From NCBI GenBank assembly GCA_902363255.1, contig CABIZO010000002.1, positions 248,001 through 312,000 on the forward strand: 64,000 bases of DNA, read 5' to 3'. Position numbers and translations under genes: made by a program. Below, one piece after another: positions 23,348 through 32,853 of this stretch (positions within the stretch are counted from its first letter, which is position 1; every line of letters starts with the position of its first letter). Below the pieces are notes generated by a model. That model was not told the origin of the DNA. It saw nothing but the letters and a program-made list of their open reading frames with translations, and ran no database searches. The DNA is from Peptostreptococcaceae bacterium. GTDB lineage: Bacteria; Bacillota; Clostridia; Peptostreptococcales; Peptostreptococcaceae.

Positions 23348-24955
23348 ATGAAAAAAAGATTTAAATCCTTTTGTACAATAGTATTAGCAACAGTTATGGT
23401 ATTAGCTTCTAGTATACCAGTATCAAATGCAGCAACTCATCAGTTAATTATAATCAATTCAAAATACAATACTTTAAATTACTATGAAAATTATACTTTA
23501 GTAAGAAAATTCAAATGTGCAACGGGAAAATCAAGTACACCAACACCACAGAGAAAAACAACTATAGTGAATAAAATTAAAAATAGACCTTATTATAAAG
23601 GTGGAATTCCGGGAGGAGATCCAAGAAATCCTTTAGGCAAAAGATGGATGGGGCTAAATATGTATGGTTATGGAACTACATATGGAATTCATGGAACTAA
23701 TGATGAAAGTTCCATTGGTAAAAACATAAGTGGTGGATGTATTAGAATGCATAATAAGGACGTAGAGTGGCTATATAATAAAATAAGAGTAGGTGCCACA
23801 GTAATAATCAAAAATACATCTAATAATGATGCATGGATAGCTAAACAATATGGTATAAAACTTAAAAATGCATGGCACACAATAAATGGATATAAGTATT
23901 ATTGTAAGTCAAATGGTAAATATGCTACTGGTTGGTATACTATTGATAACAAAACTTATTATTTTGACAGTAAGGGTCGAATGCAAACTGGATTAAAAAC
24001 AATATCTGGTAAAAAATATTATTTAGGAAAAGATGGAGTAAGAAGAACTGGATGGTATACAATATCTGGTAAAAAATATTACTTTAGAAAATCTGGAAGT
24101 ACAAAAGGTCAGGCGGTTACAGGTAAAAGATATATAGGTAATTATTACTACTACTTTGACAATAATTGTGTAATGGTTACAAATAAAAAAATTAAAATAG
24201 AAAATAACTACTATTACTTTGGAAAAGATGGAAAAATGCAAACTGGATGGCAAACAATATCTGGTAAGAAGTATTACTTTAGAAAATCTGGAAGTATGAA
24301 AGGTCAAGCAGTTAAAGATAAGAGATATATCGGTGGTAATTACTACTATTTTGACAATAATTATGTAATGGTTACAAATAAAAAAGTTAAAATAGGAAAT
24401 GACTACTATTACTTTGGAAAAGATGGAAAAATGCAAATTGGATGGCAAACAATATCTGGTGAGAAGTATTACTTTAGAAAATCTGGAAGTATGAAAGGTC
24501 AAGCAGTTAAAGACAAAAGATATATAGGTGGATATTATTATTACTTCGATAAAAATTATGTACTGGTTACTAATAAAAAGGTAAAAATAGAATCTGACTA
24601 TTATTATTTTGGAAAAGATGGAAAGATGATTAGTGATAAAGAAGTTAAAATAAATGATGATTCATACTATTTTGCTAATGATGGTAAAGCTTATAAGTCT
24701 TGTAAAAAACAAATAGGTGTTTATATTTATACTTTTGATGAATCAGGAAAGATAATAAGTAAAGAAGAAATAAAAGAAAATCAAGATAATATCCAACAAA
24801 AGGATAATTCTGAAAAATCATATGATTCAAAGGAAAAAAATGATTTACAAGAAGATAACTTACAACAAGAAGATAACTTACAACAAGAAGATGACTCACA
24901 AAATGAAGAAGTAAATGAAAATAATGACGACACTTCTTTAGAAAAAGCAATGTAA
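23348..24955 (+). CDS. Secreted L,D-transpeptidase with cell-wall-binding repeats
   Basis: The 535-aa protein has a signal peptide (SNAATH near residue 28), then a YkuD L,D-transpeptidase domain (about 30-165). The catalytic motif is present as HGTNDESSIGKNISGGCIRM, giving His and the active-site Cys that make 3-3 peptidoglycan cross-links. From about residue 175 to 470 run repeated wall/choline-binding-type units (GWYTISGKKYYF, YYYFGKDGKMQTGW, KRYIGGNYYYFD), about a dozen copies. The tail is acidic with a repeated LQQEDN motif. In clostridia 3-3 cross-links are common, so a structural role in the wall is likely. The repeats are also near-identical at DNA level (24040-24540). Confidence 0.9.
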   Translation: MKKRFKSFCTIVLATVMVLASSIPVSNAATHQLIIINSKYNTLNYYENYTLVRKFKCATGKSSTPTPQRKTTIVNKIKNRPYYKGGIPGGDPRNPLGKRWMGLNMYGYGTTYGIHGTNDESSIGKNISGGCIRMHNKDVEWLYNKIRVGATVIIKNTSNNDAWIAKQYGIKLKNAWHTINGYKYYCKSNGKYATGWYTIDNKTYYFDSKGRMQTGLKTISGKKYYLGKDGVRRTGWYTISGKKYYFRKSGSTKGQAVTGKRYIGNYYYYFDNNCVMVTNKKIKIENNYYYFGKDGKMQTGWQTISGKKYYFRKSGSMKGQAVKDKRYIGGNYYYFDNNYVMVTNKKVKIGNDYYYFGKDGKMQIGWQTISGEKYYFRKSGSMKGQAVKDKRYIGGYYYYFDKNYVLVTNKKVKIESDYYYFGKDGKMISDKEVKINDDSYYFANDGKAYKSCKKQIGVYIYTFDESGKIISKEEIKENQDNIQQKDNSEKSYDSKEKNDLQEDNLQQEDNLQQEDDSQNEEVNENNDDTSLEKAM

Positions 24956-24963
24956 AAATACAG

Positions 24964-25002
24964 AAATCTCCTCATTAATTTAATAATGGGGAGATTTTTT
25001 TA
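24964..25002 (+). terminator. Intrinsic terminator
   Basis: Fourteen-bp stem with one mismatch (24964-24977 / 24984-24997), then T run. Confidence 0.85.
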
Positions 25003-25109
25003 TGGAAAATATTTTAAATAAAAGTAATTAGTTTATAAATAGAGATAAGCAGAGTAAATCTTTTACGAATTTATGACAAAAACGTAAGAAAAACTTAAGG
25101 TTATATATT

Positions 25110-25138
25110 TTGTATTTTTCCTTCAGATAAGTTATAAT
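25110..25138 (+). promoter_or_regulatory. Promoter of the LTA-synthase-like gene
   Basis: TTGTAT (25110-25115), 17-base spacer, TATAAT (25133-25138). Confidence 0.7.
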
Positions 25139-25177
25139 TTTCAAATAGAGAAAAAGAATGTAATGGGGGAACCATAA

Positions 25178-27184
25178 ATGAAGAATGATTTAAAAAGACT
25201 TTTTAAAATTAATAGAAAGTCAATTAAGGAAGTCGTACTCTGGTTAATAGGAGGACTTTTTCTATTACTTGTAACAGAATATTTGTTAAGAGGAAAGTTA
25301 AGATATGTAAAATTATTGTTATTAAATAAACCTGGTGTGTTTTTAGTTAACTACTTGTTAATATTATTGATTACATCATTAATATTTATATTAAAAAGAA
25401 AGAAAACTTTTTACTTTTTACTATCTTTTATAATTCTAACAATTTCAGGTGTAAGTAAATATTTATTTTCGGTGAGAGGAGTACCTTTTACTTTTTCTGA
25501 TATTTATTCGATTGGTGATGGTTTAGAGATAGCAGGGAATTATGTTACTCTACCTATGGTCATTAGTGTGTTAATTTTTATAGTAGTAGTAATTGGTATA
25601 ACTATATATTTAGCTAAAAAGGAAAAAAATAATAAAAGAATAACGAGTTTATCAAACTTAATACTTATATTAATTTTACTTATTGCATTTCCTGTAATAA
25701 CAAATGCTCAATATGCAAATGGAAAAATGGGCTATATGAGATGGGATATTACAGCATCTTATAAGAAAAATGGATATGTATTTTCTGCTATAGAGTCAGC
25801 AGTTAAATATATAAGAGTTAAACCAAAAGGATATAGTAAATCTGCGATAGAAGAAATTAAATCTAAAGTAGATGAAAAAGAAAAAGAGGACAATAGGAAA
25901 TTAAACTCAAATAAACCTAATATAATTTTTATACAACTAGAGGCTTTTATGGATCCAACAAAGATAAAAGAAGCTAACTTTAGTGAAGATCCTATTCCAA
26001 ACTTTAGAAAAATATGCAATGAAAATAAAGGATATATGGCAAGTGTTCCAACTACAGGAGGAGGAACAGTAAGAACTGAATATGAAGTAATGACAGGGAA
26101 TAATATTGATTACTTAACACCAGGTGAAATTCCTTATAATACAATATTAAAAGGCAAATACTATAATTCAGTGGCAACTACTTTAAAATCTCGAGGATAC
26201 AAAGCTCATGCTATTCATAATTTCCAAGGAAATTTCTATACAAGGAATAATGCTTATGAAAAACTTGGTTTTGATACTTTTACTTCAATAGAGTATATGA
26301 ATGGTTATGAAAAGAATGAAAGAGGTTGGGTTAAAGATACTATCTTAACTAAATATATTAAAAAAGCATTGGATAGTACAGAAGGTAGTAATCTTGTTTA
26401 TACTATAGCAGTACAAGGGCATAGTGCATATCCTGAAGATGCATTAAAGCTTTATGATTTTCCAATAAAAGTAAGTGGCAACCTATCAGATAAAGATAAA
26501 AATCAGTTATATTATTATGCTAATCAGTTAAAAGAAACAGATGATTTTATAGGTGATGTTATGAAAATGGTAGATAATAGTGACGAAGATACCTTAGTTG
26601 TATTCTATTCAGATCATATGCCTGCATTAAATTTATTCTTAAATGAAAAATTCTATCTAGATGCATATAAAGCTCCTTTTGCTTTTTATAGTAATTTTAA
26701 AATGAATAATTATAATTTTAGCAATACTGAATCATACAATATTAGTAGTATGGCTATGGAGTTAGCGGGAGTTAACTATGGACCTATGGAAAAATTCAGA
26801 ACTTATTTAAAAAATGATGAGAATTATGAAAAGTATGAAGAATTACTAGAATATGATTTATTATTTGGTAAAAATTATTATTTATCAAAAGAAGAAAGAG
26901 CTAAGAAAAATAGTATGAAAATGGGATTAGATGATGTTTCAATTTCTTATGTAGAGCATGAAAATGATTCTATATTAATTAAAGGATTAAATTTTACTGA
27001 GAATAGCTCGGCATATATTAACAATAAAAAAATAGATACTATTTTTATAGATGATAAAACTTTAAAAATAAAAGAAATAGAAAAAGGAGATACATTAGTT
27101 GTAAAACAATTAGGACGTAATAATGGACTTCTTAGTCAATCCAATAGTGTTTCTTTATCGCAAGATAAATTTGCAACAAAATAA
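25178..27184 (+). CDS. LTA synthase-family (sulfatase-fold) membrane protein
   Basis: The 668-aa protein has about five N-terminal membrane helices (to about residue 175), then an extracellular sulfatase-type domain. Visible LtaS features are NIIFIQLEAFMDPTKI (metal-binding Glu), GGGTVRTEYEVMTG with the nucleophile Thr, HAIHNFQGNFYTRNNAYEKLGFDTF, VQGHSAYP and FYSDHMPAL (metal ligands). These enzymes polymerise glycerol-phosphate, or transfer phospho-alcohols to glycans. About 100 extra residues follow the catalytic domain and look like a small beta domain. It is a single-gene unit in the envelope block; substrate is inferred from family. Confidence 0.88.
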   Translation: MKNDLKRLFKINRKSIKEVVLWLIGGLFLLLVTEYLLRGKLRYVKLLLLNKPGVFLVNYLLILLITSLIFILKRKKTFYFLLSFIILTISGVSKYLFSVRGVPFTFSDIYSIGDGLEIAGNYVTLPMVISVLIFIVVVIGITIYLAKKEKNNKRITSLSNLILILILLIAFPVITNAQYANGKMGYMRWDITASYKKNGYVFSAIESAVKYIRVKPKGYSKSAIEEIKSKVDEKEKEDNRKLNSNKPNIIFIQLEAFMDPTKIKEANFSEDPIPNFRKICNENKGYMASVPTTGGGTVRTEYEVMTGNNIDYLTPGEIPYNTILKGKYYNSVATTLKSRGYKAHAIHNFQGNFYTRNNAYEKLGFDTFTSIEYMNGYEKNERGWVKDTILTKYIKKALDSTEGSNLVYTIAVQGHSAYPEDALKLYDFPIKVSGNLSDKDKNQLYYYANQLKETDDFIGDVMKMVDNSDEDTLVVFYSDHMPALNLFLNEKFYLDAYKAPFAFYSNFKMNNYNFSNTESYNISSMAMELAGVNYGPMEKFRTYLKNDENYEKYEELLEYDLLFGKNYYLSKEERAKKNSMKMGLDDVSISYVEHENDSILIKGLNFTENSSAYINNKKIDTIFIDDKTLKIKEIEKGDTLVVKQLGRNNGLLSQSNSVSLSQDKFATK

Positions 27185-27216
27185 AACAGATGATTTTTTA
27201 ATCATCTGTTTTTTTA
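27185..27216 (+). terminator. Intrinsic terminator
   Basis: Stem AACAGATGATT / AATCATCTGTT with a T tail. Confidence 0.88.
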
Positions 27217-27388
27217 TAAAGTTAGTAAAAGTATAAAATAATCTTAATAAATAGTATGAATTTAATGTGAAAAACTTTGAAAACAAATTAAAGATATTGA
27301 TATAAAGGGATTTATAAACTATAATGTTAATAGAATGTTAAATGGAACAATATGGTAATATATTTGTGCATAGGGGGGTATTAGCACA

Positions 27389-28063
27389 ATGATGGGTCAA
27401 TATGTTGAGAAATTTGAAGACGAGGTTTGTAGTTTTAGCGATGAAATAGCAGCACGCATAGACTACTCTATAGTAAATGACTCTTTCATATTTAAAATAT
27501 ATCATAGAATATTAGACATAATAGTTGCAATAATTGGGTTAGTAATTTCTATACCTATAATAATGGTCTTTGGTTACTTGATTAAAAGGGAAGACGGAGG
27601 TCCTGTTTTTTATAAACAAGATAGATTGGGTAAGGATGGTAAGATAATATTTATTTATAAGTTAAGATCTATGAGAATTAATTCAGAAACTAACGGAGCC
27701 ATTTGGGCTAAGAAAAATGATCCAAGGATTACAAAAGTTGGGAAGTTCATACGAAAAACAAGAATCGATGAAATACCACAATTTTTAAATATTTTAAAGG
27801 GAGAAATGAGTATAATTGGTCCTAGACCAGAAAGACCTACTTTAACTATGGAGTTCGATGATGAAATACCGGGTTTTATTAATAGACTTGTCGTTAAACC
27901 GGGTTTAACAGGATATGCTCAAGTACATGGAGGATATGAAATATCTCCAGAAGACAAAATAAAAGAAGATTTATATTATATTAAAAATAGGAGTGTTTTA
28001 TTAGACTTTTCCATATTGTTTAGAACTGTGAAAGTAGTTTTTACTGGAGAAGGTGCTAGATAA
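27389..28063 (+). CDS. Bacterial sugar transferase (phosphoglycosyl transferase, WcaJ/TuaA-like)
   Basis: The 224-aa product has one N-terminal membrane helix (about residues 35-65) and the monotopic phosphoglycosyl transferase core: GPVFYKQDRLGKDGK, YKLRSMR, KTRIDEIPQFLNILKGEMSIIGPRPERP and KPGLTGYAQVHG. It moves a sugar-1-phosphate from a UDP-sugar to undecaprenyl phosphate to start a surface glycan. AGGGGGG precedes the ATG. The initiating step would work with galE and nearby glycosyltransferases, although no complete polysaccharide locus is present. Confidence 0.9.
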   Translation: MMGQYVEKFEDEVCSFSDEIAARIDYSIVNDSFIFKIYHRILDIIVAIIGLVISIPIIMVFGYLIKREDGGPVFYKQDRLGKDGKIIFIYKLRSMRINSETNGAIWAKKNDPRITKVGKFIRKTRIDEIPQFLNILKGEMSIIGPRPERPTLTMEFDDEIPGFINRLVVKPGLTGYAQVHGGYEISPEDKIKEDLYYIKNRSVLLDFSILFRTVKVVFTGEGAR

Positions 28064-28165
28064 ATAAAAAAATTATTATTCATCATTACTTTTCTTGAAA
28101 TATTTTCGTAAAATATATATAATAGGATAATAAAAATATAACAAAAGTCTAACATAACGAAAAAG

Positions 28166-28202
28166 ATAGAGAGAGATTAATAATAATCTCTCTCTATTTT
28201 TA
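28166..28202 (+). terminator. Intrinsic terminator
   Basis: Perfect 14-bp stem (28166-28179 / 28184-28197) with four-base loop and T tail. Confidence 0.9.
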
Positions 28203-28239
28203 TATTTAATGAAATTATAATTAAAATGGGGGATTCTAT

Positions 28240-29025
28240 GTGGAAGATAAATTAGTATCTATTATTACACCTATATATAATGGAGAAAAATATATAGAAG
28301 AATGTATAAAAAGTGTTTTGAACCAAAGTTATAAAAATATTGAGATGATAATTATTGATGATGGATCTACAGATAATAGTGAAAATATAATTAAAAAATA
28401 TAGTAATAGTTTTCCATATATTAAATATATTAAATGCAAAGAAAACAAAGGTGTTTGGTCAGCTCGTAATATTGGAATAGAAAATGCAAGAGGAAGATTT
28501 ATTGCATTTTTAGATACAGATGATTTATACAAGATTAATAAAATAGAGAAACAAGTTAATTTTATGCTAAAAAATAATTATGCATTTACATACACTGCCT
28601 ATGAGTTAATAGATGAAAATAGTAATAGTCTAAATAAGATTGTTGAAGCTAAAGAAAATGAAAATTATGAAGAACTGTTAAAGGGAAACAATATAGGATG
28701 TTTGACAGTAATGATTGATAGATCCAAAATAGATACTCCTATAAGATTTGAAAACTATCATCATGAAGATTATATCCTGTGGCTTAAGATATTAAAAAAT
28801 AAAGAAATAGCTTATGGATTAAATGAGGTTTTATCTTATTATAGAAAATCAAAATCATCCATAAGTAATAATAAATTTAAATCAGCCATATGGACTTGGA
28901 ATATATATATTAATATTGAAAAATTACCATTAAAAAAAGCGTTATATTGTTTTTTTAATTATATGATTAATGGATTTATAAAAAATAGTTACAAAAAAGA
29001 GACTACATATTTCTACTTTTCTTAA
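28240..29025 (+). CDS. Family 2 glycosyltransferase
   Basis: It starts at GTG 28240 behind GGGGG. The 261-aa protein has the GT-A fold of family 2: SIITPIYNGEKYIEECIKSVLNQSY at the N-terminus, IIDDGSTDNS, then FLDTDDLY (DxD metal motif) and HHEDYILWLKIL with the acceptor-side acidic residue. The C-terminal part lacks clear membrane helices. It probably adds one sugar to a surface glycan; donor and acceptor are unknown. It has its own terminator upstream, so it is separate from the sugar transferase. Confidence 0.88.
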   Translation: MEDKLVSIITPIYNGEKYIEECIKSVLNQSYKNIEMIIIDDGSTDNSENIIKKYSNSFPYIKYIKCKENKGVWSARNIGIENARGRFIAFLDTDDLYKINKIEKQVNFMLKNNYAFTYTAYELIDENSNSLNKIVEAKENENYEELLKGNNIGCLTVMIDRSKIDTPIRFENYHHEDYILWLKILKNKEIAYGLNEVLSYYRKSKSSISNNKFKSAIWTWNIYINIEKLPLKKALYCFFNYMINGFIKNSYKKETTYFYFS

Positions 29026-29086
29026 GGAATATTGGATATATAAAAAAATAATTGTAAAATACTGGTAATTAGAAATTAAACTATGG

Positions 29087-29110
29087 TATAATGGTTACAA
29101 ATAAGTTACA
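29087..29110 (+). promoter_or_regulatory. Extended -10 promoter with inverted WalR-type box just downstream
   Basis: TGG-TATAAT (-10 at 29087-29092) is followed at 29094-29110 by GTTACA-AATAA-GTTACA, which on the minus strand reads TGTAAC-TTATT-TGTAAC, a perfect WalR consensus. A box over the start site usually goes with repression. Confidence 0.65.
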
Positions 29111-29130
29111 AAAGGGGGGATGTGTGGAGT

Positions 29131-30120
29131 ATGGTTTTTAATAAAAATAAGAAAATAATATCAAAAGCTATGGCAATGGGTATACTTACAACAAGTATGG
29201 TACCAGTAGTTACTTTAAATGAAAATGTGGAAGCTGCATCTAGTAATCAACAGGAGAAATCAAGTAAAAAAGTTGTAGAGGTAAGATGCTATGCTCTTAA
29301 TGTTAGAAAAGGTCCAAGTACGGATTATTCAATAGCAGGAACCGTAAAGGAAGGAACACAACTTGAATATATTTCTACATGTAGTAATGGTTGGTATAAA
29401 GTTAAATATAAGGGTAGTACTAGATATATTAGTAATGACTATTCAAAGTTAAAAACTATATCAGGAACATCAAATAAAAACACTGATTCAATAAAAAAGG
29501 TTGGAAAAGTAACATCTACAAGGTTGAATGTTAGAAAAGGACCTGGAACTAATTATAGTATTAAAAATACTATGAAAAAAGGAAGTGTTGTAGGGATAAT
29601 AAAAGCATATAACAATGGATGGACAAAAGTTAAGCTATCTAACTCTTCAACAGGATATGTATTTTCAGATTACATGAAAACATATTCAGGAGATTCTGGT
29701 GATATAAAAGTTACTTATACAAAAACCTCTACTACATCTACTAGTAATAAAAAAATTGATACAGTAATATCTACTCTAAAAGCTCAAGTTGGCAAACCAT
29801 ATGTATATGGAGCAGCAGGACCAAACTCTTTTGACTGTTCGGGTCTTACATATTACTGTTATAAAAAAGCAGGAATTTATTTAAACAGAGGTTCTAGAGA
29901 TCAAGCATCAAATGGAAAATATGTTAGTAAAAGCAATTTAAAACCAGGAGATTTAATATTTTTCAACAGTGGTACTAATACTATTCGTCATGTAGGAATG
30001 TATGTAGGAAACAATAAGTTTATTCATTCACCAAGTCCAGGAAAAACAGTTAGATATGAAAGTTTATCAACTTCATATTATGTAAAAGGATATGTAACTG
30101 CAAGACGAATTATTGACTAG
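29131..30120 (+). CDS. Secreted NlpC/P60 endopeptidase with two SH3b domains
   Basis: I take ATG 29131 as start; GTG 29122 is possible but very close to the GGGGGG. The 329-aa protein has a signal peptide (ending near VEAAS, about residue 33), two bacterial SH3 domains (about 45-110 and 125-190; ALNVRKGPSTDYS and RLNVRKGPGTNYS), a linker, and a C-terminal NlpC/P60 domain (about 210-329). The catalytic Cys is in FDCSGLTYYCYKKAG and the His in RHVGMYVGNNKFIH. It cleaves peptidoglycan stem peptides outside the cell. A WalR-type box overlaps its start region. Confidence 0.92.
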   Translation: MVFNKNKKIISKAMAMGILTTSMVPVVTLNENVEAASSNQQEKSSKKVVEVRCYALNVRKGPSTDYSIAGTVKEGTQLEYISTCSNGWYKVKYKGSTRYISNDYSKLKTISGTSNKNTDSIKKVGKVTSTRLNVRKGPGTNYSIKNTMKKGSVVGIIKAYNNGWTKVKLSNSSTGYVFSDYMKTYSGDSGDIKVTYTKTSTTSTSNKKIDTVISTLKAQVGKPYVYGAAGPNSFDCSGLTYYCYKKAGIYLNRGSRDQASNGKYVSKSNLKPGDLIFFNSGTNTIRHVGMYVGNNKFIHSPSPGKTVRYESLSTSYYVKGYVTARRIID

Positions 30121-30127
30121 ATTATAG

Positions 30128-30171
30128 AAAGAGCTATGATGAAAATTTTATTTTCATCATAGCTCTTTTTT
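30128..30171 (+). terminator. Intrinsic terminator
   Basis: Eighteen-bp stem (30128-30145 / 30151-30168) and a T tail. Confidence 0.9.
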
Positions 30172-30252
30172 ATAAATAATAAAAATAAAGTCGCTTTCAT
30201 ATTATTAAATATAAAACCAATATCTTGTGTATGAAATGGAGGGGGAGTGACA

Positions 30253-30936
30253 ATGGTGGTCATTGCAAAAGAACTTCTGCAATACGAGAAAGATTATATT
30301 AAATACTATATAAATATACCTAAAATATATTATACAGAAGAAAATAATAATAAAGATTATATAAAAAATGAGATGATAGAAAGTATTAACCAACTTATTT
30401 TTGAAGACATAATGAGTTTTATGGATGTAGTAGAAGATAGCTATAATATTAGTGATGTAGAGCATACTCATATAAGTACTCTTACAGAATTTCAAGTTGG
30501 ATATGTATCAAAAGATATAATAAGCTTAGCTATAGAATTTTCACAATTAGATGGTTTTTATGATATAAGTTATTTAAAAGGTTATAATTATGATTTTAGA
30601 TTAAAAAAAGAGATAAGTTTGAAAGAATTATTTAGAGAAAATGTAGACTATATAAAAATACTTAAAAAATATATAATAGCTCAGATTAAATCATTACTTA
30701 TTGAATTTCAAAATGAAGGAGAAGATGGTAAATATTATGTTTCAGAGGATAATATTTGTTTAGAAGAAGATAATATATTTTATTTTACTAATGAATTTTT
30801 AATTCTATCTTTTTCATCTTGTGAGATAAGTGAAGAATTATTAAATTTGTTGGAATTTAAAATACCTTTTAACAAAATTTATAACTTTCTTAGTGAATAT
30901 GCAATTAAAAATATTGTAAAAAAAATTATACTTTAA
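30253..30936 (+). CDS. RsiV/PdaC-type DUF3298 protein lacking a membrane anchor
   Basis: ATG 30253 follows GGAGGGGG; the frame from GTG 30247 starts inside that region. The 227-aa protein carries a pattern typical of DUF3298, the extracytoplasmic part of RsiV-like anti-sigma factors and PdaC-like deacetylases: YVSKDIISLAIEFSQLDG, then YNYDFRLKKEISLKELF. No signal peptide or transmembrane helix is visible, so here it would be cytoplasmic, or the domain has been reused. It lies 16 bases before the amidase-domain gene, suggesting co-transcription. Confidence 0.65.
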   Translation: MVVIAKELLQYEKDYIKYYINIPKIYYTEENNNKDYIKNEMIESINQLIFEDIMSFMDVVEDSYNISDVEHTHISTLTEFQVGYVSKDIISLAIEFSQLDGFYDISYLKGYNYDFRLKKEISLKELFRENVDYIKILKKYIIAQIKSLLIEFQNEGEDGKYYVSEDNICLEEDNIFYFTNEFLILSFSSCEISEELLNLLEFKIPFNKIYNFLSEYAIKNIVKKIIL

Positions 30937-30952
30937 CATGGGGGGTGAAATT

Positions 30953-31465
30953 ATGTTTTATGAGTATGATAGAATAGCTGCGGTACAGTATGCTAGACGA
31001 TGGGCACTTAGCAGAAACCCGAAGTTTCATGATTATGAGGAATGGGGCGGAAATTGTACCAACTATATTTCACAATGTGTTAATGCTGGAGGGATTCCTA
31101 TGGATTCCTATGGTAATAATATTATGAAACAGTGGTATTGGTATAGTGATGCAAATAGAACACCTAGCTGGACAGGATCACAACCATTTTTTGAGTATTT
31201 TACTGGAAATAATAATGAGAATACCGATAATTTTGGTGTATATGCAGCACAGGCTGATTATGATGAATTAGAACTGGGTGATATTGTGCAACTAGTCGAA
31301 TATGGTAAGGCATATCATACAATGATAATTACTAGAATACTCCTAGACGGTGAGAAAGTATACGACTACCTAGTAAGTCAAAATACTTATGATTTATTAG
31401 ATTATCCATTGAGCCTGAAAGTGGGAGAAAGGCGATATTTAAAAATATTTGGATATTATAAATAG
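30953..31465 (+). CDS. Amidase_6-domain protein
   Basis: ATG 30953 follows GGGGGTG. The 170-aa protein matches the putative amidase (amidase_6) domain: YDRIAAVQYARRWALSRNP, EEWGGNCTNYISQCVNAGG with the likely catalytic Cys, LGDIVQLVEYGKAYHTMIITR with a His, and a late SQNTYDLLDYPL with Asn/Asp. This looks like the papain-type CHAP/NlpC order. No signal peptide is visible. It may act on peptides or spore/wall material at sporulation; this is only inference. Confidence 0.8.
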   Translation: MFYEYDRIAAVQYARRWALSRNPKFHDYEEWGGNCTNYISQCVNAGGIPMDSYGNNIMKQWYWYSDANRTPSWTGSQPFFEYFTGNNNENTDNFGVYAAQADYDELELGDIVQLVEYGKAYHTMIITRILLDGEKVYDYLVSQNTYDLLDYPLSLKVGERRYLKIFGYYK

Positions 31466-31559
31466 GTACTAAAGTTGAAAAGAATCTTTCTTGGTGTTAA
31501 AATAAATTTATCAGAATTATTTTCATTAGAAGGTATAATATGCTAAGAAGGGTGAAATT

Positions 31560-32375
31560 ATGGCAAGACAAAGTAAAAAAGGAAAACATAGAAGACGAAA
31601 AAGAACGAGAATAGATAAAAGGAAATTACTTCTTGTAGTTGTATGTCTATTTATAGTGACATTTGGTTTATTTAAAGCCTTCCAAGCTGTATCGTCAGGA
31701 GTATCTGTGGCAAAAGAAAATGTAGATTCTCTTGTTACAGCAGTTTTTGGAGAAGGTGAAGATACAAGTAAAGTAAATAAAGATAAACAATTTGATTTAG
31801 GAGAGGAAAATACTGGTGAAAAGAAGAAATATGTAGTATATATTGATGTGGGTCATGGAGGTTCTGATGGAGGATACAAAACAAAAGACGGTGTTTATGA
31901 GAAAGATATAGATTTGCAAATAAGTAAACTAGTATCATCAAGATTATCTTCCCAAGGTGATGTTAGTGTTATGGTATCTAGAAATACAGACACTGCATTG
32001 TCCAATAGTGAAAGAGTAGAAGATGCTAATAAACAAAATGCTGATGTTTTTGTATCAATTCATATGACTGGAAACGATGATCCTACAGCTGAAGGAGTTC
32101 AGACTTTTTATAGGGTAGATGCAAATGATGGTTCAGATCAACTTGCAACATTAGTACAAAAGTCTGTGGCAGCATATGTAGATTTAAAAGATAGAGAAGT
32201 TACACCTTTCACTTTTGATGTACTAAAAGATAATAATATGCCAGCAATATTAATACAATGCGGTTTCTTAAGTAATCCAAAAGAGGAAAAAAAATTAATA
32301 GATCCTGAGTTCCAAAAAGATTTGGCAGAAGGAATATCCCAAGGAATTTTATCTTATTTAGATGCTCAAGGATAA
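31560..32375 (+). CDS. N-acetylmuramoyl-L-alanine amidase-like protein (amidase_3, CwlD-like)
   Basis: The 271-aa product has a very basic N-terminus, one membrane helix (about residues 22-42) and an amidase_3 domain (about 85-271). The zinc ligands are in VYIDVGHGGSDGG (His), GVYEKDIDL (Glu) and VSIHMTG (His). The catalytic Glu usually found in the motif VExGFLSN is Gln here (Q233 in ILIQCGFLSN, codon CAA at 32256). Unless assignment is off, activity may be lost or changed. It is followed 16 bases later by a small gene in the same unit. Confidence 0.82.
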   Translation: MARQSKKGKHRRRKRTRIDKRKLLLVVVCLFIVTFGLFKAFQAVSSGVSVAKENVDSLVTAVFGEGEDTSKVNKDKQFDLGEENTGEKKKYVVYIDVGHGGSDGGYKTKDGVYEKDIDLQISKLVSSRLSSQGDVSVMVSRNTDTALSNSERVEDANKQNADVFVSIHMTGNDDPTAEGVQTFYRVDANDGSDQLATLVQKSVAAYVDLKDREVTPFTFDVLKDNNMPAILIQCGFLSNPKEEKKLIDPEFQKDLAEGISQGILSYLDAQG

Positions 32376-32391
32376 AACAGGAGGAAAAATA

Positions 32392-32850
32392 ATGGAAAAT
32401 CTACAAGTAAAGAGAGTTTTATTAGAAGAAGCCTTAAGGAAAAAATCTATGGAAAATATGTTTACTATTGTAGAAAAAGATAACCTAGTTTTATTTAGAA
32501 CATTTCAAGATATTTATGCTAATAATTGCTTAACAGCAATAATATTGAGTGAATCAGCTTATACAATGATTAATATTTTCTTTGGTAAATTAGTATTAGA
32601 AGATAAAAGAGATGAAGTATTAAAATTAATTAATAATTTAAATACTACTTATACAGCAAATAAGTTTGTACTTAGCCAAAGTGATGAACTTATACTTCAA
32701 GTACCTTATATATCATTGCCAGATGATTTTAATGGGGAAATAGTAATTGATTTGCTTCGTGAACTTTTAATAATATTAGTGAAAAAAGAATATATTAAGT
32801 TTCAAGATATACTCGGAGATAGTATGATGATGGACTTTACAAATAATTAG
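32392..32850 (+). CDS. Small conserved-looking cytoplasmic protein (YbjN-like?)
   Basis: ATG 32392 follows AGGAGGAAAAA; a longer frame from 32362 overlaps the amidase gene. The 152-aa protein has no signal or membrane helix. Its alternating helix/strand pattern (NMFTIVEKDNLVLFRTFQDI, LTAIILSESAYTMINIFFG, RDEVLKLINNLNTTY, KFVLSQSDELILQVPYI) resembles the YbjN/type III secretion chaperone-like fold, which serves as binding scaffolds. This is a weak structural guess. It is the last gene of the amidase unit. Confidence 0.5.
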   Translation: MENLQVKRVLLEEALRKKSMENMFTIVEKDNLVLFRTFQDIYANNCLTAIILSESAYTMINIFFGKLVLEDKRDEVLKLINNLNTTYTANKFVLSQSDELILQVPYISLPDDFNGEIVIDLLRELLIILVKKEYIKFQDILGDSMMMDFTNN

Positions 32851-32853
32851 AAT

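Noticed and set aside
24023..24502. A 159-codon minus-strand frame with internal repeats
   Set aside because: The repeats are the reverse image of the wall-binding repeats of the L,D-transpeptidase; no RBS or independent signal.
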